Source: Tatumella saanichensis
Lineage (GTDB): Bacteria > Pseudomonadota > Gammaproteobacteria > Enterobacterales > Enterobacteriaceae
Assembly (NCBI RefSeq): GCF_000439375.1
Contig: NZ_ATMI01000054.1
Span: forward strand, 62,001 to 126,000
Direction: 5' to 3'
Length of the DNA stretch: 64,000 bases
The stretch's first letter is position 1. Each line of letters starts with the position of its first letter. Position numbers and translations under genes: made by a program. Of this stretch, positions 8,779 through 20,116 are shown piece after piece. The notes below the pieces were generated by a model. The model made no database searches, had not been told where the DNA came from, and saw nothing but the letters and a program-made list of their open reading frames with translations.

Positions 8779-10347
8779 TTATTGGGCCGGCTGTGAGGAT
8801 GCAGCCAGTTTCTCGTGATGATAACGGCCGGTTTTCAGGCTGCTTGGACCCAGACGAGCAAACTTAAACATCAAATACATTTCCGCAATCAGGAACAGCG
8901 TATAGAGTCCGCAAATCAGTGCCATGGAGAACAGCAGATCACCCGCAGTCAAAGAAGAGTTCGCCACGGAGGTCGGTAATACTTCACCGATAGCCCACGG
9001 TTGACGGCCATATTCTGCGACGAACCAGCCAGACTCTACCGCGATCCACGGTAAAGGAATGCCCCACAATGCCGCTTTCAGCAACCAGCGCCATTTACCG
9101 ATACGGTTACGCACTACACTAAAGAAGGAGAGCGCGATGATCGCCAGTAATAACACACCACACAGCACCATAATACGGAACGCAAAGTAGAGTGGCAGCA
9201 CTCGCGGAATAGAATCTTTAGTTGCCATCTGGATCTGGGCATCGGTCGCATCACTGACATTCGGGGTATAGCGTTTCAGCAACAAGCCGTAACCAAGATC
9301 TTTCTTAGAGGCGTTAAAAGCTGCCCGTACCGCCGGATCAGTGTTACCACTGCGCAATTCATTCAACAGCGCGTAAGCTTTCATACCATTACGGATGCGC
9401 ACTTCATGTTGCGCCAGCAGATCTTTCAGACCAATCACCGGCGTGTCCACCGAGCGGGTGGCAATCAGGCCGAGTAAATAAGGGATCTGGATGGAGTAAT
9501 GGTTGGTTTCCTGATCCTGATCAGGGATACCAAACAGAGTAAAGGCGGCCGGTGCTGGTTGGGTATCCCATTCAGCTTCGATAGCCGCTAATTTGGTTTT
9601 TTGCACATCACCGATTTCATAGCCAGATTCATCGCCGAGCACTATCACCGATAACACTGCCGCCATACCAAAGCTCGCGGCAATCGCGAAGGAGCGTTTG
9701 GCAAAAGCCATGTCGCGACCTTTCAGCATATAGAAGGCACTGATACCGAGTATAAACATGGCACCGGTGGTATAGCCAGACGCGACGGTATGGACGAATT
9801 TAACTTGAGCCACTGGGTTGAGGATGAGTTCCGAGAAACTGACCATCTCCATACGCATAGTTTCAAAGTTAAATTCCGACGCGACCGGGTTTTGCATCCA
9901 GCCGTTAGCTACCAAGATCCACAGGGCTGACATATTGGAGCCCAAGGCCACTAACCAAGTGACGGTCAGGTGCTGAACTTTACCTAGGCGATCCCAGCCG
10001 AAGAAAAACAGGCCGACAAAGGTGGATTCAAGGAAAAACGCCATCAGACCTTCGATAGCCAACGGCGCACCGAAAATATCTCCGACGTAATGGGAGTAGT
10101 AGGACCAATTGGTACCAAACTGGAACTCCATGGTCAGACCCGTGGCGACTCCGAGGGCGAAATTGATCCCGAAAAGTTTGCCCCAGAATTTGGTCATATC
10201 TTTATAGATTTGTTTGCCGCTCAGCACATATACGGTTTCCATTACTGCCAACAGAAACGCCATCCCCAGCGTCAGTGGCACAAACAGAAAGTGGTACATT
10301 GCAGTCAAGGCAAACTGTAGGCGAGACAGTTCGACGATATCAAACAT
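8779..10347 (-). CDS. cydA: Cytochrome bd ubiquinol oxidase subunit I
   Basis: The haem-bearing subunit (b558, b595, d) of cytochrome bd-I, which oxidises ubiquinol and reduces O2 to water. The 522 residues match E. coli. His19 ([11 protein letters not shown]) is a haem ligand. The periplasmic Q-loop with [17 protein letters not shown] forms the quinol site, and the signature [11 protein letters not shown] is present near the C-terminal TMs. It is first in the cydABX-ybgE operon. The upstream 740-bp gene-free region holds its control sequences. Confidence 0.98.
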   Translation of the reverse strand: MFDIVELSRLQFALTAMYHFLFVPLTLGMAFLLAVMETVYVLSGKQIYKDMTKFWGKLFGINFALGVATGLTMEFQFGTNWSYYSHYVGDIFGAPLAIEGLMAFFLESTFVGLFFFGWDRLGKVQHLTVTWLVALGSNMSALWILVANGWMQNPVASEFNFETMRMEMVSFSELILNPVAQVKFVHTVASGYTTGAMFILGISAFYMLKGRDMAFAKRSFAIAASFGMAAVLSVIVLGDESGYEIGDVQKTKLAAIEAEWDTQPAPAAFTLFGIPDQDQETNHYSIQIPYLLGLIATRSVDTPVIGLKDLLAQHEVRIRNGMKAYALLNELRSGNTDPAVRAAFNASKKDLGYGLLLKRYTPNVSDATDAQIQMATKDSIPRVLPLYFAFRIMVLCGVLLLAIIALSFFSVVRNRIGKWRWLLKAALWGIPLPWIAVESGWFVAEYGRQPWAIGEVLPTSVANSSLTAGDLLFSMALICGLYTLFLIAEMYLMFKFARLGPSSLKTGRYHHEKLAASSQPAQ

Positions 10348-11035
10348 CCTGACTCCTTGCTCTTTTTAATAAAAACATTCTCTTCATCAACCCTGTTACT
10401 GCGCCAGGTACTCTGAGAATAAGCCGTGTGTGTCGCAGTGAATTATATTTTCTTTTCTTCAGCAGAAATTTGACTCGTGACGGAGAATCACGTTTTTGTT
10501 GCTGTGTGCACTGTGTCATTTCCTGGTCGCTGGGATATTTTGAGTTACATAAATGTAATAAAAAAACCCACTGTCAATTTTTTCAGTGAAGTAAGGAATG
10601 ATAGACAACTCTCTTATTGACGCAGAACAATTAAATCCAAAATCCTGATCTATAGCCAGTGGATAAAATAGATATAACTCGCGGTTTATTGATCTGAATC
10701 GTCATTTTGTAGAATAAATTTTGCTATGACGCAATGGGCTGATGCCCTGCCCTACAGACGTTGGCAGCAATAGTGAAGGGGGAGGAGGTCGTGTTGTAGC
10801 CAGACAACGATTGGAAGTGACGCGCACGGGTGAGAAGCAATACTCTCCGTAGTTGGAGTGATACTAACCGCTATTACACTATTTAGAAAACATTTATTTC
10901 ACAATTCGGAAAATATCAAAACGGTACCCTCCATACTGTTACCGGAAACATTATCTGCCTAATTGTTTTATCAAATAACAGTGGTAATGTGGTGGAGTTA
11001 GTCGTGGTATTAATTAGCGGTTACGCGGTTCAGTT
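10348..11035. other. Gene-free cydA-sucD intergenic region
   Basis: About 690 bp with no credible ORF, where E. coli has mngR-mngA-mngB. On the minus strand a TTGACA (10572-10577) lies upstream of a perfect 14-bp inverted repeat, TTACAT..ATGTAA (10545-10558), which would overlap the -10 of that promoter. Two partial FNR-like boxes (8 of 10 consensus bases) occur at 10617-10630 (TTGAC-N4-AACAA) and 10689-10702 (TTGAT-N4-ATCGT). Regulation of cydAB by FNR and ArcA is known in E. coli; these assignments are by eye. The segment 10740-10870 is relatively G-rich and unexplained. Confidence 0.45.
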
Positions 11036-11068
11036 AAAAAAGACCATCGCGATAAAGCGATGGTCTTT
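11036..11068 (-). terminator. Terminator of the sdh-suc operon
   Basis: Minus-strand AAGACCATCGC, a 6-base loop and GCGATGGTCTT followed by T-run TTTTTT, 20 bp after the sucD stop. In E. coli the 3' UTR of sucD is processed into the small RNA SdhX (RybD), which carries the operon terminator. A short equivalent could be released here, but only the terminator is visible. Confidence 0.88.
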
Positions 11069-11087
11069 AGACAGAAAAGAGATCTGA

Positions 11088-11963
11088 TTATTTGGCCGGT
11101 AATACTGCCTTAACGGCATCACCAATATCGGCCAAGCTGTGGACGGTTTTTACCCCAGCCGCTTCCAGTGCTGCAAACTTCTCATCTGCGGTACCCTTAC
11201 CCCCGGCGATAATGGCACCAGCATGGCCCATACGTTTACCTTTTGGCGCCGTGACACCCGCGATATAGCTGACCACCGGTTTAGTAACATGCTCTTTGAT
11301 AAACGCGGCGGCTTCTTCTTCTGCACTGCCGCCGATTTCACCAATCATTACAATGGCTTCGGTCTGCGGATCCTGTTCAAAGAGTGCCAAGATATCGAGA
11401 AAGCTGGAACCTGGGATTGGGTCTCCACCGATACCGACGCAAGTAGACTGACCGTAACCGATATCAGTGGTCTGTTTTACCGCTTCATAGGTCAGGGTAC
11501 CGGAGCGGGAAACAATACCCACACGGCCCGGTTTATGGATGTGACCTGGCATAATGCCGATTTTGCACTCACCTGGGGTGATCACGCCCGGGCAGTTCGG
11601 ACCGATCATCCGTACACCCGCCTGCTCAAGCTTCACTTTAACCGTCAGCATATCCAGGGTCGGGATCCCTTCGGTGATAGTAATGATCAAGCGTATCCCG
11701 GCGTCGATGGCTTCGAGGATGCTGTCCTTACAGAACGGTGCCGGTACGTAAATCACCGATGCTGTGGCGCCGGTCTGTTCAACCGCTTCGCGCACCGTAT
11801 TAAACACAGGTAGCCCAAGGTGAGTAGTGCCCCCTTTGCCTGGCGTCACGCCGCCGACCAGTTGGGTACCATAAGCCAGCGCCTGTTCAGAGTGGAAGGT
11901 CCCCTGCCCGCCAGTAAAACCCTGACAGATCACTTTGGTGTTTTTATCGATGAGAATTGACAT
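11088..11963 (-). CDS. sucD: Succinyl-CoA synthetase alpha subunit
   Basis: With SucC it interconverts succinyl-CoA + ADP/Pi and succinate + ATP + CoA in the TCA cycle. The 291-residue protein has an N-terminal CoA-binding Rossmann domain ([15 protein letters not shown]) and the active-site phosphohistidine in [15 protein letters not shown]. The start overlaps the sucC stop by one base. It is the last gene of sdhCDAB-sucABCD. It is two residues longer than E. coli SucD, at the C-terminus. Confidence 0.98.
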   Translation of the reverse strand: MSILIDKNTKVICQGFTGGQGTFHSEQALAYGTQLVGGVTPGKGGTTHLGLPVFNTVREAVEQTGATASVIYVPAPFCKDSILEAIDAGIRLIITITEGIPTLDMLTVKVKLEQAGVRMIGPNCPGVITPGECKIGIMPGHIHKPGRVGIVSRSGTLTYEAVKQTTDIGYGQSTCVGIGGDPIPGSSFLDILALFEQDPQTEAIVMIGEIGGSAEEEAAAFIKEHVTKPVVSYIAGVTAPKGKRMGHAGAIIAGGKGTADEKFAALEAAGVKTVHSLADIGDAVKAVLPAK

Positions 11964-13129
11964 TATTTGCCCTCCGCTGCGGCAACCACACGCTGTGCTG
12001 CATCACTGAGACTGGTGGCTGCAATAATGTTCAGCCCACTTTCCGCCAACCTTGACGCGCCCAATTCGGCATTATTTCCTTCGAGACGTACCACCACCGG
12101 AACACTCACCCCGACCTCTTCCACCGCACCGATAATGCCATCAGCAATCAGGTCACAGCGGACAATGCCCCCGAAGATATTCACAAACACGGCTTTTACC
12201 GCATCGTCGGAGAGAATAATTTTAAAGGCTTCGGTCACACGCTCTTTGGTGGCTCCCCCCCCCACATCGAGGAAGTTTGCTGGCTGACCACCATGGTGTT
12301 TAACAATGTCCATGGTCCCCATCGCCAGACCGGCGCCATTGACCATACAACCGATATTGCCTTCTAGGGCCACATAGTTCAGTTCCCAGTGTGCCGCTTG
12401 GGCTTCACGGGCATCTTCCTGGCTTGGGTCATGCATTTCACGCAATTCCGGCTGACGGAACAGCGCATTACTGTCGATGCTCAGTTTGCCGTCCAAACAG
12501 ATCAGGTCATCGGTTTTGGTGATCACCAGCGGGTTAATTTCCACCAGTGCTAGATCACGCTCTAAGAACAGGGTCGCTAATCCCATAAAAATTTTGGCGA
12601 ACTGACTGACCTGCTTACCGCTGAGACCCAGTTTAAATGCCAGTTCACGTCCCTGATAAGGCATAGGACCAGTGAGTGGGTCGATGGCAATTTTGTGGAT
12701 CAGGTGTGGGCTTTCTTCCGCCACCTTTTCGATTTCCACGCCACCTTCGGTAGAGGCCATAAAGACGACACGTCGGCTACCGCGATCCACCACTGCGCCC
12801 AAATAGAGTTCGCTGGCGATATCGGTGGCGGCTTCCACTAAGATCTGATTGACGGGCTGACCACCGGCGTCGGTCTGGTAGGTCACCAGCGATTTACCGA
12901 GCCAGTTTTCCGCGAAAGCACGGATCGCTTCTTTGCTATTAACCACCTTGACACCGCCGGCTTTACCACGGCCACCGGCATGGACCTGGCACTTCACCAC
13001 CCAAGGACCGGCGCCGATTTTAGAGGCGGCTTCTTCTGCTTCTCGGGGAGTGGTGCAGGCATAGCCAACAGGTGCGGGCAAGCCGTACCGGGCAAATAAT
13101 TGTTTTGCCTGATATTCATGTAGATTCAT
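11963..13129 (-). CDS. sucC: Succinyl-CoA synthetase beta subunit
   Basis: The nucleotide- and succinate-binding subunit of succinyl-CoA synthetase. At 388 residues it is identical in length to E. coli SucC. The N-terminus [18 protein letters not shown] opens the ATP-grasp domain, with [16 protein letters not shown] typical of the nucleotide site and [16 protein letters not shown] in the C-terminal domain. It lies 66 bp after sucB and directly before sucD in the same transcript. Confidence 0.98.
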   Translation of the reverse strand: MNLHEYQAKQLFARYGLPAPVGYACTTPREAEEAASKIGAGPWVVKCQVHAGGRGKAGGVKVVNSKEAIRAFAENWLGKSLVTYQTDAGGQPVNQILVEAATDIASELYLGAVVDRGSRRVVFMASTEGGVEIEKVAEESPHLIHKIAIDPLTGPMPYQGRELAFKLGLSGKQVSQFAKIFMGLATLFLERDLALVEINPLVITKTDDLICLDGKLSIDSNALFRQPELREMHDPSQEDAREAQAAHWELNYVALEGNIGCMVNGAGLAMGTMDIVKHHGGQPANFLDVGGGATKERVTEAFKIILSDDAVKAVFVNIFGGIVRCDLIADGIIGAVEEVGVSVPVVVRLEGNNAELGASRLAESGLNIIAATSLSDAAQRVVAAAEGK

Positions 13130-13195
13130 GGTGTTCTTCCATTCAGTTCAGAAAAGAATAAAGATCAGGCGCAGCAGAGTGCGCCTGGCGCAAAA

Positions 13196-14413
13196 TCAGA
13201 CATCCAGTAACAGACGGGTCGGATCTTCAAGCATCTCTTTAATGGCGACCAGATATCCGACAGATTCACGACCATCAATCAGACGGTGATCGTAAGAGAG
13301 AGCGAGATACATCATCGGCAGGATCACCACCTGGCCGTCAACGGCCATTGGACGATCTTTGATGGCATGCATCCCGAGAATGGCGCTTTGTGGTGGGTTG
13401 ATAATCGGTGTCGACATCAGCGAACCGAACACACCGCCGTTGGTGATGGTAAAGTTACCGCCGGTCAATTCTTCCACCGTCAGTTTGCCGTCACGGCCTT
13501 TAACCGCCAGCTCTTTAATTTTCTTCTCGATATCCGCCATGCTCAATGCATCGACATCTTTAAGCACCGGCGTCACTAGCCCGCGTGGTGTCGACACTGC
13601 GATGCTGATATCAAAGTAGTTGTGGTAAACCACATCCTCACCATCGATAGACGCATTCACTTCTGGGAAACGTTTCAGGGCTTCGACTACCGCTTTCAGG
13701 TAGAAGGACATAAAGCCAAGACGCACACCATGGCGTTTTTCGAAGGCTTCACCGTACTGCTTTCTGAGATCCATGATCGGTTTCATGTTGACCTCATTGA
13801 AGGTGGTCAACATGGCCGTACTGTTTTTGGCTTCCAGCAGACGTTCCGCGACCCGCTTACGTAAACGGGTCATTGGCACCCGTTTTTCGCTACGGTTGCT
13901 TAATGCTGGCGCATCGCTTGCAGCCGGTGCCGCAGGGGGCGTGGCCGGTTTGGCCTGCGCAGCAAGGTGTTTTTCAACATCTTCGCGGGTCAGACGGCCG
14001 CCGACACCGGTACCGGTGATCTTGGTAGCATCCAGTGAATGTTCAGCAATCAGACGGCGGATCGCCGGGCTGAGGGCATCATTTGACTCTTCTTCAAGGG
14101 AGCCAGTCTGGCGCTGAGCGGGGGTCGTTTCTTGTGGCTCCGGTTTGATCGCTGATGCCTTACCGCTGCTGTCACCTTCTGACAGACGTCCCAGCAGTTG
14201 ACGTGATACTACCGTCGCCCCTTCTTCTTCTAGAACGGCTTCGAGGATGCCGTCGGCAATGGCCGGCACTTCAAGGATCACTTTATCAGTTTCGATTTCC
14301 ACCAGCACTTCATCACGCTGGACGCTATCGCCCGGTTTTTTATGCCATGTTGCCACGGTGGCATCGGCAACAGATTCCGGCAAATCGGGAACGAGAATTT
14401 CTAAGCTACTCAT
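13196..14413 (-). CDS. sucB: 2-oxoglutarate dehydrogenase E2, dihydrolipoyl succinyltransferase
   Basis: The core of the 2-oxoglutarate dehydrogenase complex. It accepts the succinyl group from E1 onto lipoate and passes it to CoA. The 405-residue protein has an N-terminal lipoyl domain with the lipoylated Lys44 in EIETDKV, a peripheral-subunit-binding domain at about 110-150 ([14 protein letters not shown]), and a catalytic domain ending in [11 protein letters not shown] with His376 and Asp380. It starts 15 bp after sucA and is co-transcribed with it. Confidence 0.98.
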   Translation of the reverse strand: MSSLEILVPDLPESVADATVATWHKKPGDSVQRDEVLVEIETDKVILEVPAIADGILEAVLEEEGATVVSRQLLGRLSEGDSSGKASAIKPEPQETTPAQRQTGSLEEESNDALSPAIRRLIAEHSLDATKITGTGVGGRLTREDVEKHLAAQAKPATPPAAPAASDAPALSNRSEKRVPMTRLRKRVAERLLEAKNSTAMLTTFNEVNMKPIMDLRKQYGEAFEKRHGVRLGFMSFYLKAVVEALKRFPEVNASIDGEDVVYHNYFDISIAVSTPRGLVTPVLKDVDALSMADIEKKIKELAVKGRDGKLTVEELTGGNFTITNGGVFGSLMSTPIINPPQSAILGMHAIKDRPMAVDGQVVILPMMYLALSYDHRLIDGRESVGYLVAIKEMLEDPTRLLLDV

Positions 14414-14428
14414 TATTTATCCTTATAA

Positions 14429-17236
14429 TCAATCAACGTTCAGCGCATCATTGACCAGCTGTTGTTGCTGTTGCTGGTGAACCGACATATAGCCCACCGC
14501 CGGTGAGGCCGAAGCTGGACGACCGGCATAGCGCAGGGAGGCTCCCTGCGAGACCACTTCACGGAAATTATGCTGACTGGAGTACCAAGCCCCCTGATTC
14601 AGTGGCTCTTCTTGACACCAGACAAAGTCAGTAACGTGGGCGTAAGGTGCCAGTATTTCTTGCACCACTTGGTGCGGGAACGGGTACAGCTGTTCAATAC
14701 GGATGATCGCCACATCTTGCTGGTTATTTTTGCGGCGCTGCTCCAATAGATCGTAATAGACCTTACCGGCACACATCACTACACGACGGACATTTTCCGG
14801 CAGCAGATCGTCAATTTCCCCGATAGCCGGTAAGAAATGGCCGTTTGCCAGTTCTTCGAGGCTGGACACCGCTAGAGGATGACGCAGTAATGATTTTGGT
14901 GACATGACAATCAGCGGACGACGCATTCCGCGCAACGCCTGACGGCGTAGCATATGGTAGACCTGAGCCGGCGTTGACGGGACACAGACCTGCATATTCT
15001 GCTCTGCACAGAGTTGCAGATACCGCTCCAAGCGTGCAGAAGAGTGCTCTGGCCCCTGACCTTCGTAACCATGCGGCAGTAACATCGCTAGGCCACACAT
15101 CCGTCCCCATTTCTGTTCACCAGAGCTGATAAACTGATCGATAACCACCTGGGCACCGTTGGCAAAATCGCCAAATTGCGCTTCCCAAATGGTCAGGGTT
15201 CGCGGCGCCGCGGTGGCATACCCGTATTCAAAGGCCAGTACCGCCTCTTCAGACAACACCGAATCCCAGACTTTAAAATCACCTTGCCCGGAATGGATAT
15301 GTTGTAGCGGCGTGTAGGTCGAGCCGTTTGTCTGGTTATGTATCACTGCATGACGGTGGAAAAAGGTCCCGCGGCCAGTGTCTTCACCGGAGAGACGGAT
15401 AGGAATGCCTTCGTCAACCAAGGTGGCATAGGCGAGGTTTTCTGCCCCGCCCCAGTCGAACAGTTTGGTACCTTCCGCCATCTCTTCACGGTCACGATAG
15501 ATTTTCGCCACCCTCGATTGCGCCTCAATGCCCTGCGGAATATGGCTGATACGGCGGGCCAACTCCTGCAAACGGGACATTTTGACCTGCGCCGGATAAC
15601 TTTCATCCCAGTCATGATTGAGATACGGAGACCAAGTGTAAGAATTTAAGGACATCGGCCGCCACTCTTCGACCACGCATTCACCGGCATCCAATGCATC
15701 ACGATACAGGTTAACCATCTCAGTAGCATCAGCACTGCTGATGACGCCACTTTCCAGTAGGCGGTCGGCATAGATCTTACGCGGCGTCGGATGCTTTTTG
15801 ATTTTCTTGTACATCAGCGGCTGGGTGGCACTTGGCTCGTCCGCTTCGTTATGGCCGTGACGGCGATAACAAACCAGATCGATAAACACATCGCGTTTAA
15901 AGGTGTTACGGAAATCCAGCGCCAGACGGGTAACAAAAGCCACTGCTTCCGGGTCGTCGGCATTGACGTGGAAAATCGGGGCCAGCACCATTTTACCGAT
16001 ATCAGTACAGTAAGGCGTGGATCGGGCATCCAGCGGGTTGGAAGTGGTAAACCCGACCTGATTGTTGATGACAATCCGCACGGTACCGCCTACTTCGTAG
16101 CCGCGGGCCTGCGACATGTTGAGGGTTTCCTGCACCACACCCTGACCGGTAACGGCAGCATCACCGTGGATAGTGATCGGCAATACCTGATCATGAGAAC
16201 GGTCAGCCACTCGGTCAAGACGCGCACGCACCGAGCCCATCACCACTGGGCTGACAATTTCCAGATGCGAGGGGTTAAACGCCAGCGCCAGATGCACCAG
16301 GCCGCCTTCAGTTTCCACATCGGAGGAGAAGCCCATATGATACTTCACATCTCCGGTACCAAGGTGCTCTTTGTGTTTCCCAGCAAACTCGTCAAACAGG
16401 TCCTGGGTCTTTTTACCCAACACGTTAATCAGTACATTAAGACGTCCGCGGTGGGCCATCCCCAGCACCACTTCGTGGGTACCGTGTTTTCCGCTATGGC
16501 GGATCATCTCACGCAGCATCGGGATCAGGGCATCGCCCCCTTCCAGCGAGAAACGCTTAGCCCCGGGAAATTTAGCACCGAGGTATTTTTCGATCCCTTC
16601 TGCAGCAGTCAGCTCTTTCAGAAAGCCTTTTTTCTCTTGCGCGGTAAAGCTCGCCTGCCCGACTACCGACTCAAGTCGCTGCTGGATCCAGCGCTTCTCT
16701 TCGGTATTATTGATGTGCATATATTCAGCACCAATCGAGCCGCAGTAGGTCTGCTTTAGGGCCTGATACAGGTCAGCCAGTTTCATAGTCTCTTTGCCGA
16801 TGGCAAAGGAACCGACATTGAAACTTTCTTGGAAGTCTTCGGCGGTCAGGCCGTGAAATGCTGGGTCCAGATCCGAGACCGGTTCCTGTTTCCAAATCCC
16901 CAACGGGTCAAGCCGGGCTTCCTGGTGACCACGAAAGCGGAAGGCGTTGATCAGCTGCAGGACACGCACCTGACGGGAGTTGGTCGAGGGGTCGGTGACC
17001 GAAGAGGTGTAGCGGGCAGAATCTTTCGCCAGCCGACGGAAGTAATCACGGGTTGTCGAATGAAACTGTTCCGGTCGCAAATCATTGGCTGCAAACTGCT
17101 CGAAGCGCTCACGCCAGACAGGGTCAACCTGGTCAGGGTCAGTGAGGAAATCCTCATACAGTTGTTCGATATAAGACTGGTTCGCGCCTGCCAGCCAGGA
17201 GGAGTCCAGCCAGGGCTTCATTGCGCTGTTCTGCAT
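14429..17236 (-). CDS. sucA: 2-oxoglutarate dehydrogenase E1
   Basis: A thiamine-diphosphate-dependent decarboxylase of the 2-oxoglutarate dehydrogenase complex. The 935 residues are close to E. coli (933). The N-terminus MQNSAMKPWLDSSWLAGANQ is the family start; the active-site region includes GMAHRGRLNVL and GDAAVTGQG. The C-terminal transketolase-like half includes FEYGYA and EAQFGDFANGAQ. A 382-bp gap separates it from sdhB, so it may have its own promoter as in E. coli. Confidence 0.98.
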   Translation of the reverse strand: MQNSAMKPWLDSSWLAGANQSYIEQLYEDFLTDPDQVDPVWRERFEQFAANDLRPEQFHSTTRDYFRRLAKDSARYTSSVTDPSTNSRQVRVLQLINAFRFRGHQEARLDPLGIWKQEPVSDLDPAFHGLTAEDFQESFNVGSFAIGKETMKLADLYQALKQTYCGSIGAEYMHINNTEEKRWIQQRLESVVGQASFTAQEKKGFLKELTAAEGIEKYLGAKFPGAKRFSLEGGDALIPMLREMIRHSGKHGTHEVVLGMAHRGRLNVLINVLGKKTQDLFDEFAGKHKEHLGTGDVKYHMGFSSDVETEGGLVHLALAFNPSHLEIVSPVVMGSVRARLDRVADRSHDQVLPITIHGDAAVTGQGVVQETLNMSQARGYEVGGTVRIVINNQVGFTTSNPLDARSTPYCTDIGKMVLAPIFHVNADDPEAVAFVTRLALDFRNTFKRDVFIDLVCYRRHGHNEADEPSATQPLMYKKIKKHPTPRKIYADRLLESGVISSADATEMVNLYRDALDAGECVVEEWRPMSLNSYTWSPYLNHDWDESYPAQVKMSRLQELARRISHIPQGIEAQSRVAKIYRDREEMAEGTKLFDWGGAENLAYATLVDEGIPIRLSGEDTGRGTFFHRHAVIHNQTNGSTYTPLQHIHSGQGDFKVWDSVLSEEAVLAFEYGYATAAPRTLTIWEAQFGDFANGAQVVIDQFISSGEQKWGRMCGLAMLLPHGYEGQGPEHSSARLERYLQLCAEQNMQVCVPSTPAQVYHMLRRQALRGMRRPLIVMSPKSLLRHPLAVSSLEELANGHFLPAIGEIDDLLPENVRRVVMCAGKVYYDLLEQRRKNNQQDVAIIRIEQLYPFPHQVVQEILAPYAHVTDFVWCQEEPLNQGAWYSSQHNFREVVSQGASLRYAGRPASASPAVGYMSVHQQQQQQLVNDALNVD

Positions 17237-17618
17237 GGTGATCCCTTAAGCATTATTCATGCTTTTCGTAGTTATTGTTGCTGTTTATACGGATGTTCCG
17301 GGACAGTGGTTGAGCCCGCTAAGACTCCCGTCGCAGAATTTCCAGTGTCTCAATGGATTCTGTGCCCCTGCTTACCCTGCCTGTGCCTAGATTAACGGGC
17401 AGTTTTCACGTTGCCGGAAAGCATCATCGCCTTGTTTTATATCATTAAACAGGGTGACATTAACACGTAAGAATCACGTTATTCACCACACCCTGTCACG
17501 GATGTTATCCCACTGACCGGGCGAATCCCTGGTAAAAACCTCTGGCTGTCACAACGTCAAAGGGCTTTACCAGAGACTGCAGACTCTGCCGGGAAGGCTT
17601 CCCTTCCCGGCAAGGGCC
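17237..17618 (-). other. sdhB-sucA intergenic region with two long inverted repeats
   Basis: No ORF is credible in these 382 bp. Two strong inverted repeats are visible. At 17588-17611 perfect 10-bp arms GCCGGGAAGG/CCTTCCCGGC flank a 4-nt loop just after the sdhB stop. At 17449-17496 the 8-bp arms ACAGGGTG/CACCCTGT enclose a 32-nt region. Neither has a T-run, so both look like mRNA stability, processing or partial-attenuation structures rather than full terminators. E. coli has an intergenic region of similar size here with an internal sucA promoter. Confidence 0.55.
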
Positions 17619-18332
17619 TTACGCATTACGTTGCAGCAACATTGATTTAATGTGACCAATGGCCTTGGTCGGGTTAAGCCCCTTTGGACAGACACTGACA
17701 CAGTTCATGATGCTGTGACAGCGGAACACACTGAAGGCATCGCCGAGATCATCCAAACGTGCATCGGTTTCACTGTCACGGCTGTCTATCAGGAAGCGGT
17801 AAGCGGCCAACAGCCCAGCCGGGCCGATAAATTTGTCCGGATTCCACCAAAATGACGGACAAGAGGTTGAGCAACAGGCGCAGAGGATACACTCGTACAA
17901 TCCATCCAGATGCGCCCGCTGCTCTGGGGATTGCAAGTTTTCCCGCGCCGGCGGATGAGGATCATTGTTCTGCAGAAAAGGTTTAATTTTTTCATACTGA
18001 GCATAAAACTGCCCCATATCGACCACCAGGTCGCGGATCACTGGCAGCCCCGGTAACGGCCGGATAACAATTTTGCCTTTACCCTGCAGTGCAGAAACCG
18101 GGGTGATACAGGCCAGCCCGTTTTTACCGTTCATATTAAGGCCATCAGATCCACAGACCCCTTCACGGCAGGAGCGACGAAACGCGAGAGTAGGATCCTG
18201 CTCTTTCAATAGGATCAGCGCATCCAGCAGCATCATATCGCGGCCGTCTTCCGCCTCCAGGGTATAATCCTGCATGCGCGGCGCATCATCGGTTTCTGGA
18301 TTGTAACGGTACAGCGAAAATTCTAATTTCAT
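17619..18332 (-). CDS. sdhB: Succinate dehydrogenase iron-sulfur subunit
   Basis: It carries the [2Fe-2S], [4Fe-4S] and [3Fe-4S] clusters that move electrons from FAD to ubiquinone in complex II. The 237-residue protein has the N-terminal plant-ferredoxin motif CREGVCGSDGLNMNGKNG, with Cys55, Cys60 and Cys75 plus Asp63 as in E. coli. The C-terminal clusters are in CILCACCSTSCP and CVSVCPKGLNP. It follows sdhA by 17 bp. Confidence 0.98.
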   Translation of the reverse strand: MKLEFSLYRYNPETDDAPRMQDYTLEAEDGRDMMLLDALILLKEQDPTLAFRRSCREGVCGSDGLNMNGKNGLACITPVSALQGKGKIVIRPLPGLPVIRDLVVDMGQFYAQYEKIKPFLQNNDPHPPARENLQSPEQRAHLDGLYECILCACCSTSCPSFWWNPDKFIGPAGLLAAYRFLIDSRDSETDARLDDLGDAFSVFRCHSIMNCVSVCPKGLNPTKAIGHIKSMLLQRNA

Positions 18333-18349
18333 CAGTCTCTCTCCGCCGG

Positions 18350-20116
18350 TTAATAGGTGCGTACTTTTGGCGGGAATGCCGCGCGTAAAGTAGGCTGCAT
18401 ATTGACAGCGCGTCGTGTCATGCTCTCAGATTGCGGTAAGTAGAGGCTGTGGCATAACCAGTTTTCATCATCGCGATCAGGGTAATCGAAGCGACTGTGC
18501 GCCCCGCGACTCTCGGTACGGTAGTTGGCCGCCACTGCTGTGGCATAAGCGGTTTCCATCAGGTTATCCAGCTCCAGGCATTCCACTCGCTGGGTGTTGA
18601 AGTCCGGTGAGCGGTCATCCAGCCGCGCAAATTTCAAACGCTCACGGATCTGTTTCAGTTCTTCTAACCCTTTGGCCATGGCGTCCCCTTCGCGGAACAC
18701 CGAGAAATTGTGCTGCATGCATTTCTGTAAGGCTTTACGGATCTCCGTTGGATCTTCGCCAGAGGTGTTGTTATCCCAGCGGTGATAACGGGCCATTGCC
18801 GCCGCGATCTGATCATCCGTGGCATCGACCAGTGGACCCTGCTGTTCGATACACTCCAGCAGGTGTAGGCCCGCAGCACGTCCAAAGACCACCAGATCCA
18901 GCAACGAGTTTCCGCCGAGGCGATTCGCACCGTGCACCGATACACAGGCAATCTCCCCTACGGCGAATAGACCTGGGATCACCACATCGTTGCCCTGTTC
19001 ATCGACCGTTAACGCCTGACCTGTGACACGAGTCGGAATACCACCCATCATATAGTGACAGGTTGGGATCACCGGAATCGGTTCCTTAATCGGATCCGCA
19101 TGGGCAAAGGTCCGCGATAACTCGAGGATGCCAGGTAAGCGAGATTCCAGTACCTCTTTGCCTAAGTGATCCAGCTTCAGCTTGATATGTGGTCCCCAAG
19201 GACCGTCACAGCCACGGCCTTCACGAATTTCGATCATCATCGAGCGGGCTACCACATCACGACCTGCCAAATCTTTGGCGTTCGGCGCGTAACGCTCCAT
19301 AAAGCGCTCACCGTGTTTGTTCAGCAGGTAGCCGCCTTCCCCTCGGCAACCTTCGGTCACCAGTACCCCGGCTCCGGCGATGCCGGTCGGGTGAAACTGC
19401 CACATTTCCATATCCTGCACCGGGACGCCTGCCCGCAGCGCCATACCGACACCGTCGCCGGTATTGATATGGGCATTAGTGGTCGACTGATAAATACGTC
19501 CGGCACCGCCGGTCGCTAGGATGGTGGCTTTGGCTTTGAAATAGACCACTTCACCGGTTTCGATGCACAGCGCAGTACAGCCGACAACGGCGCCATCGGT
19601 ATTCTTCACCAGATCCAGTGCATACCATTCTGAGAAAATGGTGGTTTTGTTTTTTAGGTTTTGCTGATAAAGGGTATGCAGTAACGCATGACCGGTACGG
19701 TCGGCGGCGGCCGCAGTACGGGCTGCCTGCTCACCGCCAAAATTCTTAGATTGTCCACCAAATGGGCGCTGATAGACCCGGCCATCGTCAAGGCGGGAGA
19801 ATGGCAGCCCCATATGTTCCAGTTCCAAAATCGCTTCTGGGCCGGTTTTACACATATATTCAATGGCATCCTGATCACCGATGTAATCCGACCCTTTTAC
19901 GGTGTCGTACATATGCCATTCCCAGTTATCTTCATGGGTATTGCCGAGGGCAACGGTAATCCCCCCTTGCGCGGATACAGTATGTGAACGGGTAGGAAAC
20001 ACTTTCGACAACAATGCACAACTCTGTCCTGACTGAGAAATCTGTAAGGCTGCGCGCATACCTGCACCACCCGCCCCGATAACTACAGCGTCAAACTCTC
20101 TGACCGGCAAACTCAT
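18350..20116 (-). CDS. sdhA: Succinate dehydrogenase flavoprotein subunit
   Basis: The catalytic subunit of complex II, oxidising succinate to fumarate. The 588 residues equal E. coli SdhA. The N-terminal dinucleotide-binding motif is [14 protein letters not shown], and covalent FAD attachment is at His45 in [11 protein letters not shown]. The active-site region includes [11 protein letters not shown] and GGIPTR, and the C-terminus is RTY. The start follows the sdhD stop directly. Cofactor loading would need SdhE, encoded elsewhere. Confidence 0.98.
   Translation of the reverse strand: MSLPVREFDAVVIGAGGAGMRAALQISQSGQSCALLSKVFPTRSHTVSAQGGITVALGNTHEDNWEWHMYDTVKGSDYIGDQDAIEYMCKTGPEAILELEHMGLPFSRLDDGRVYQRPFGGQSKNFGGEQAARTAAAADRTGHALLHTLYQQNLKNKTTIFSEWYALDLVKNTDGAVVGCTALCIETGEVVYFKAKATILATGGAGRIYQSTTNAHINTGDGVGMALRAGVPVQDMEMWQFHPTGIAGAGVLVTEGCRGEGGYLLNKHGERFMERYAPNAKDLAGRDVVARSMMIEIREGRGCDGPWGPHIKLKLDHLGKEVLESRLPGILELSRTFAHADPIKEPIPVIPTCHYMMGGIPTRVTGQALTVDEQGNDVVIPGLFAVGEIACVSVHGANRLGGNSLLDLVVFGRAAGLHLLECIEQQGPLVDATDDQIAAAMARYHRWDNNTSGEDPTEIRKALQKCMQHNFSVFREGDAMAKGLEELKQIRERLKFARLDDRSPDFNTQRVECLELDNLMETAYATAVAANYRTESRGAHSRFDYPDRDDENWLCHSLYLPQSESMTRRAVNMQPTLRAAFPPKVRTY

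Noticed and set aside
15791-16759. 322-residue plus-strand ORF inside sucA
   Set aside because: Antisense to a highly conserved sucA reading frame, with no family resemblance or ribosome-binding site.
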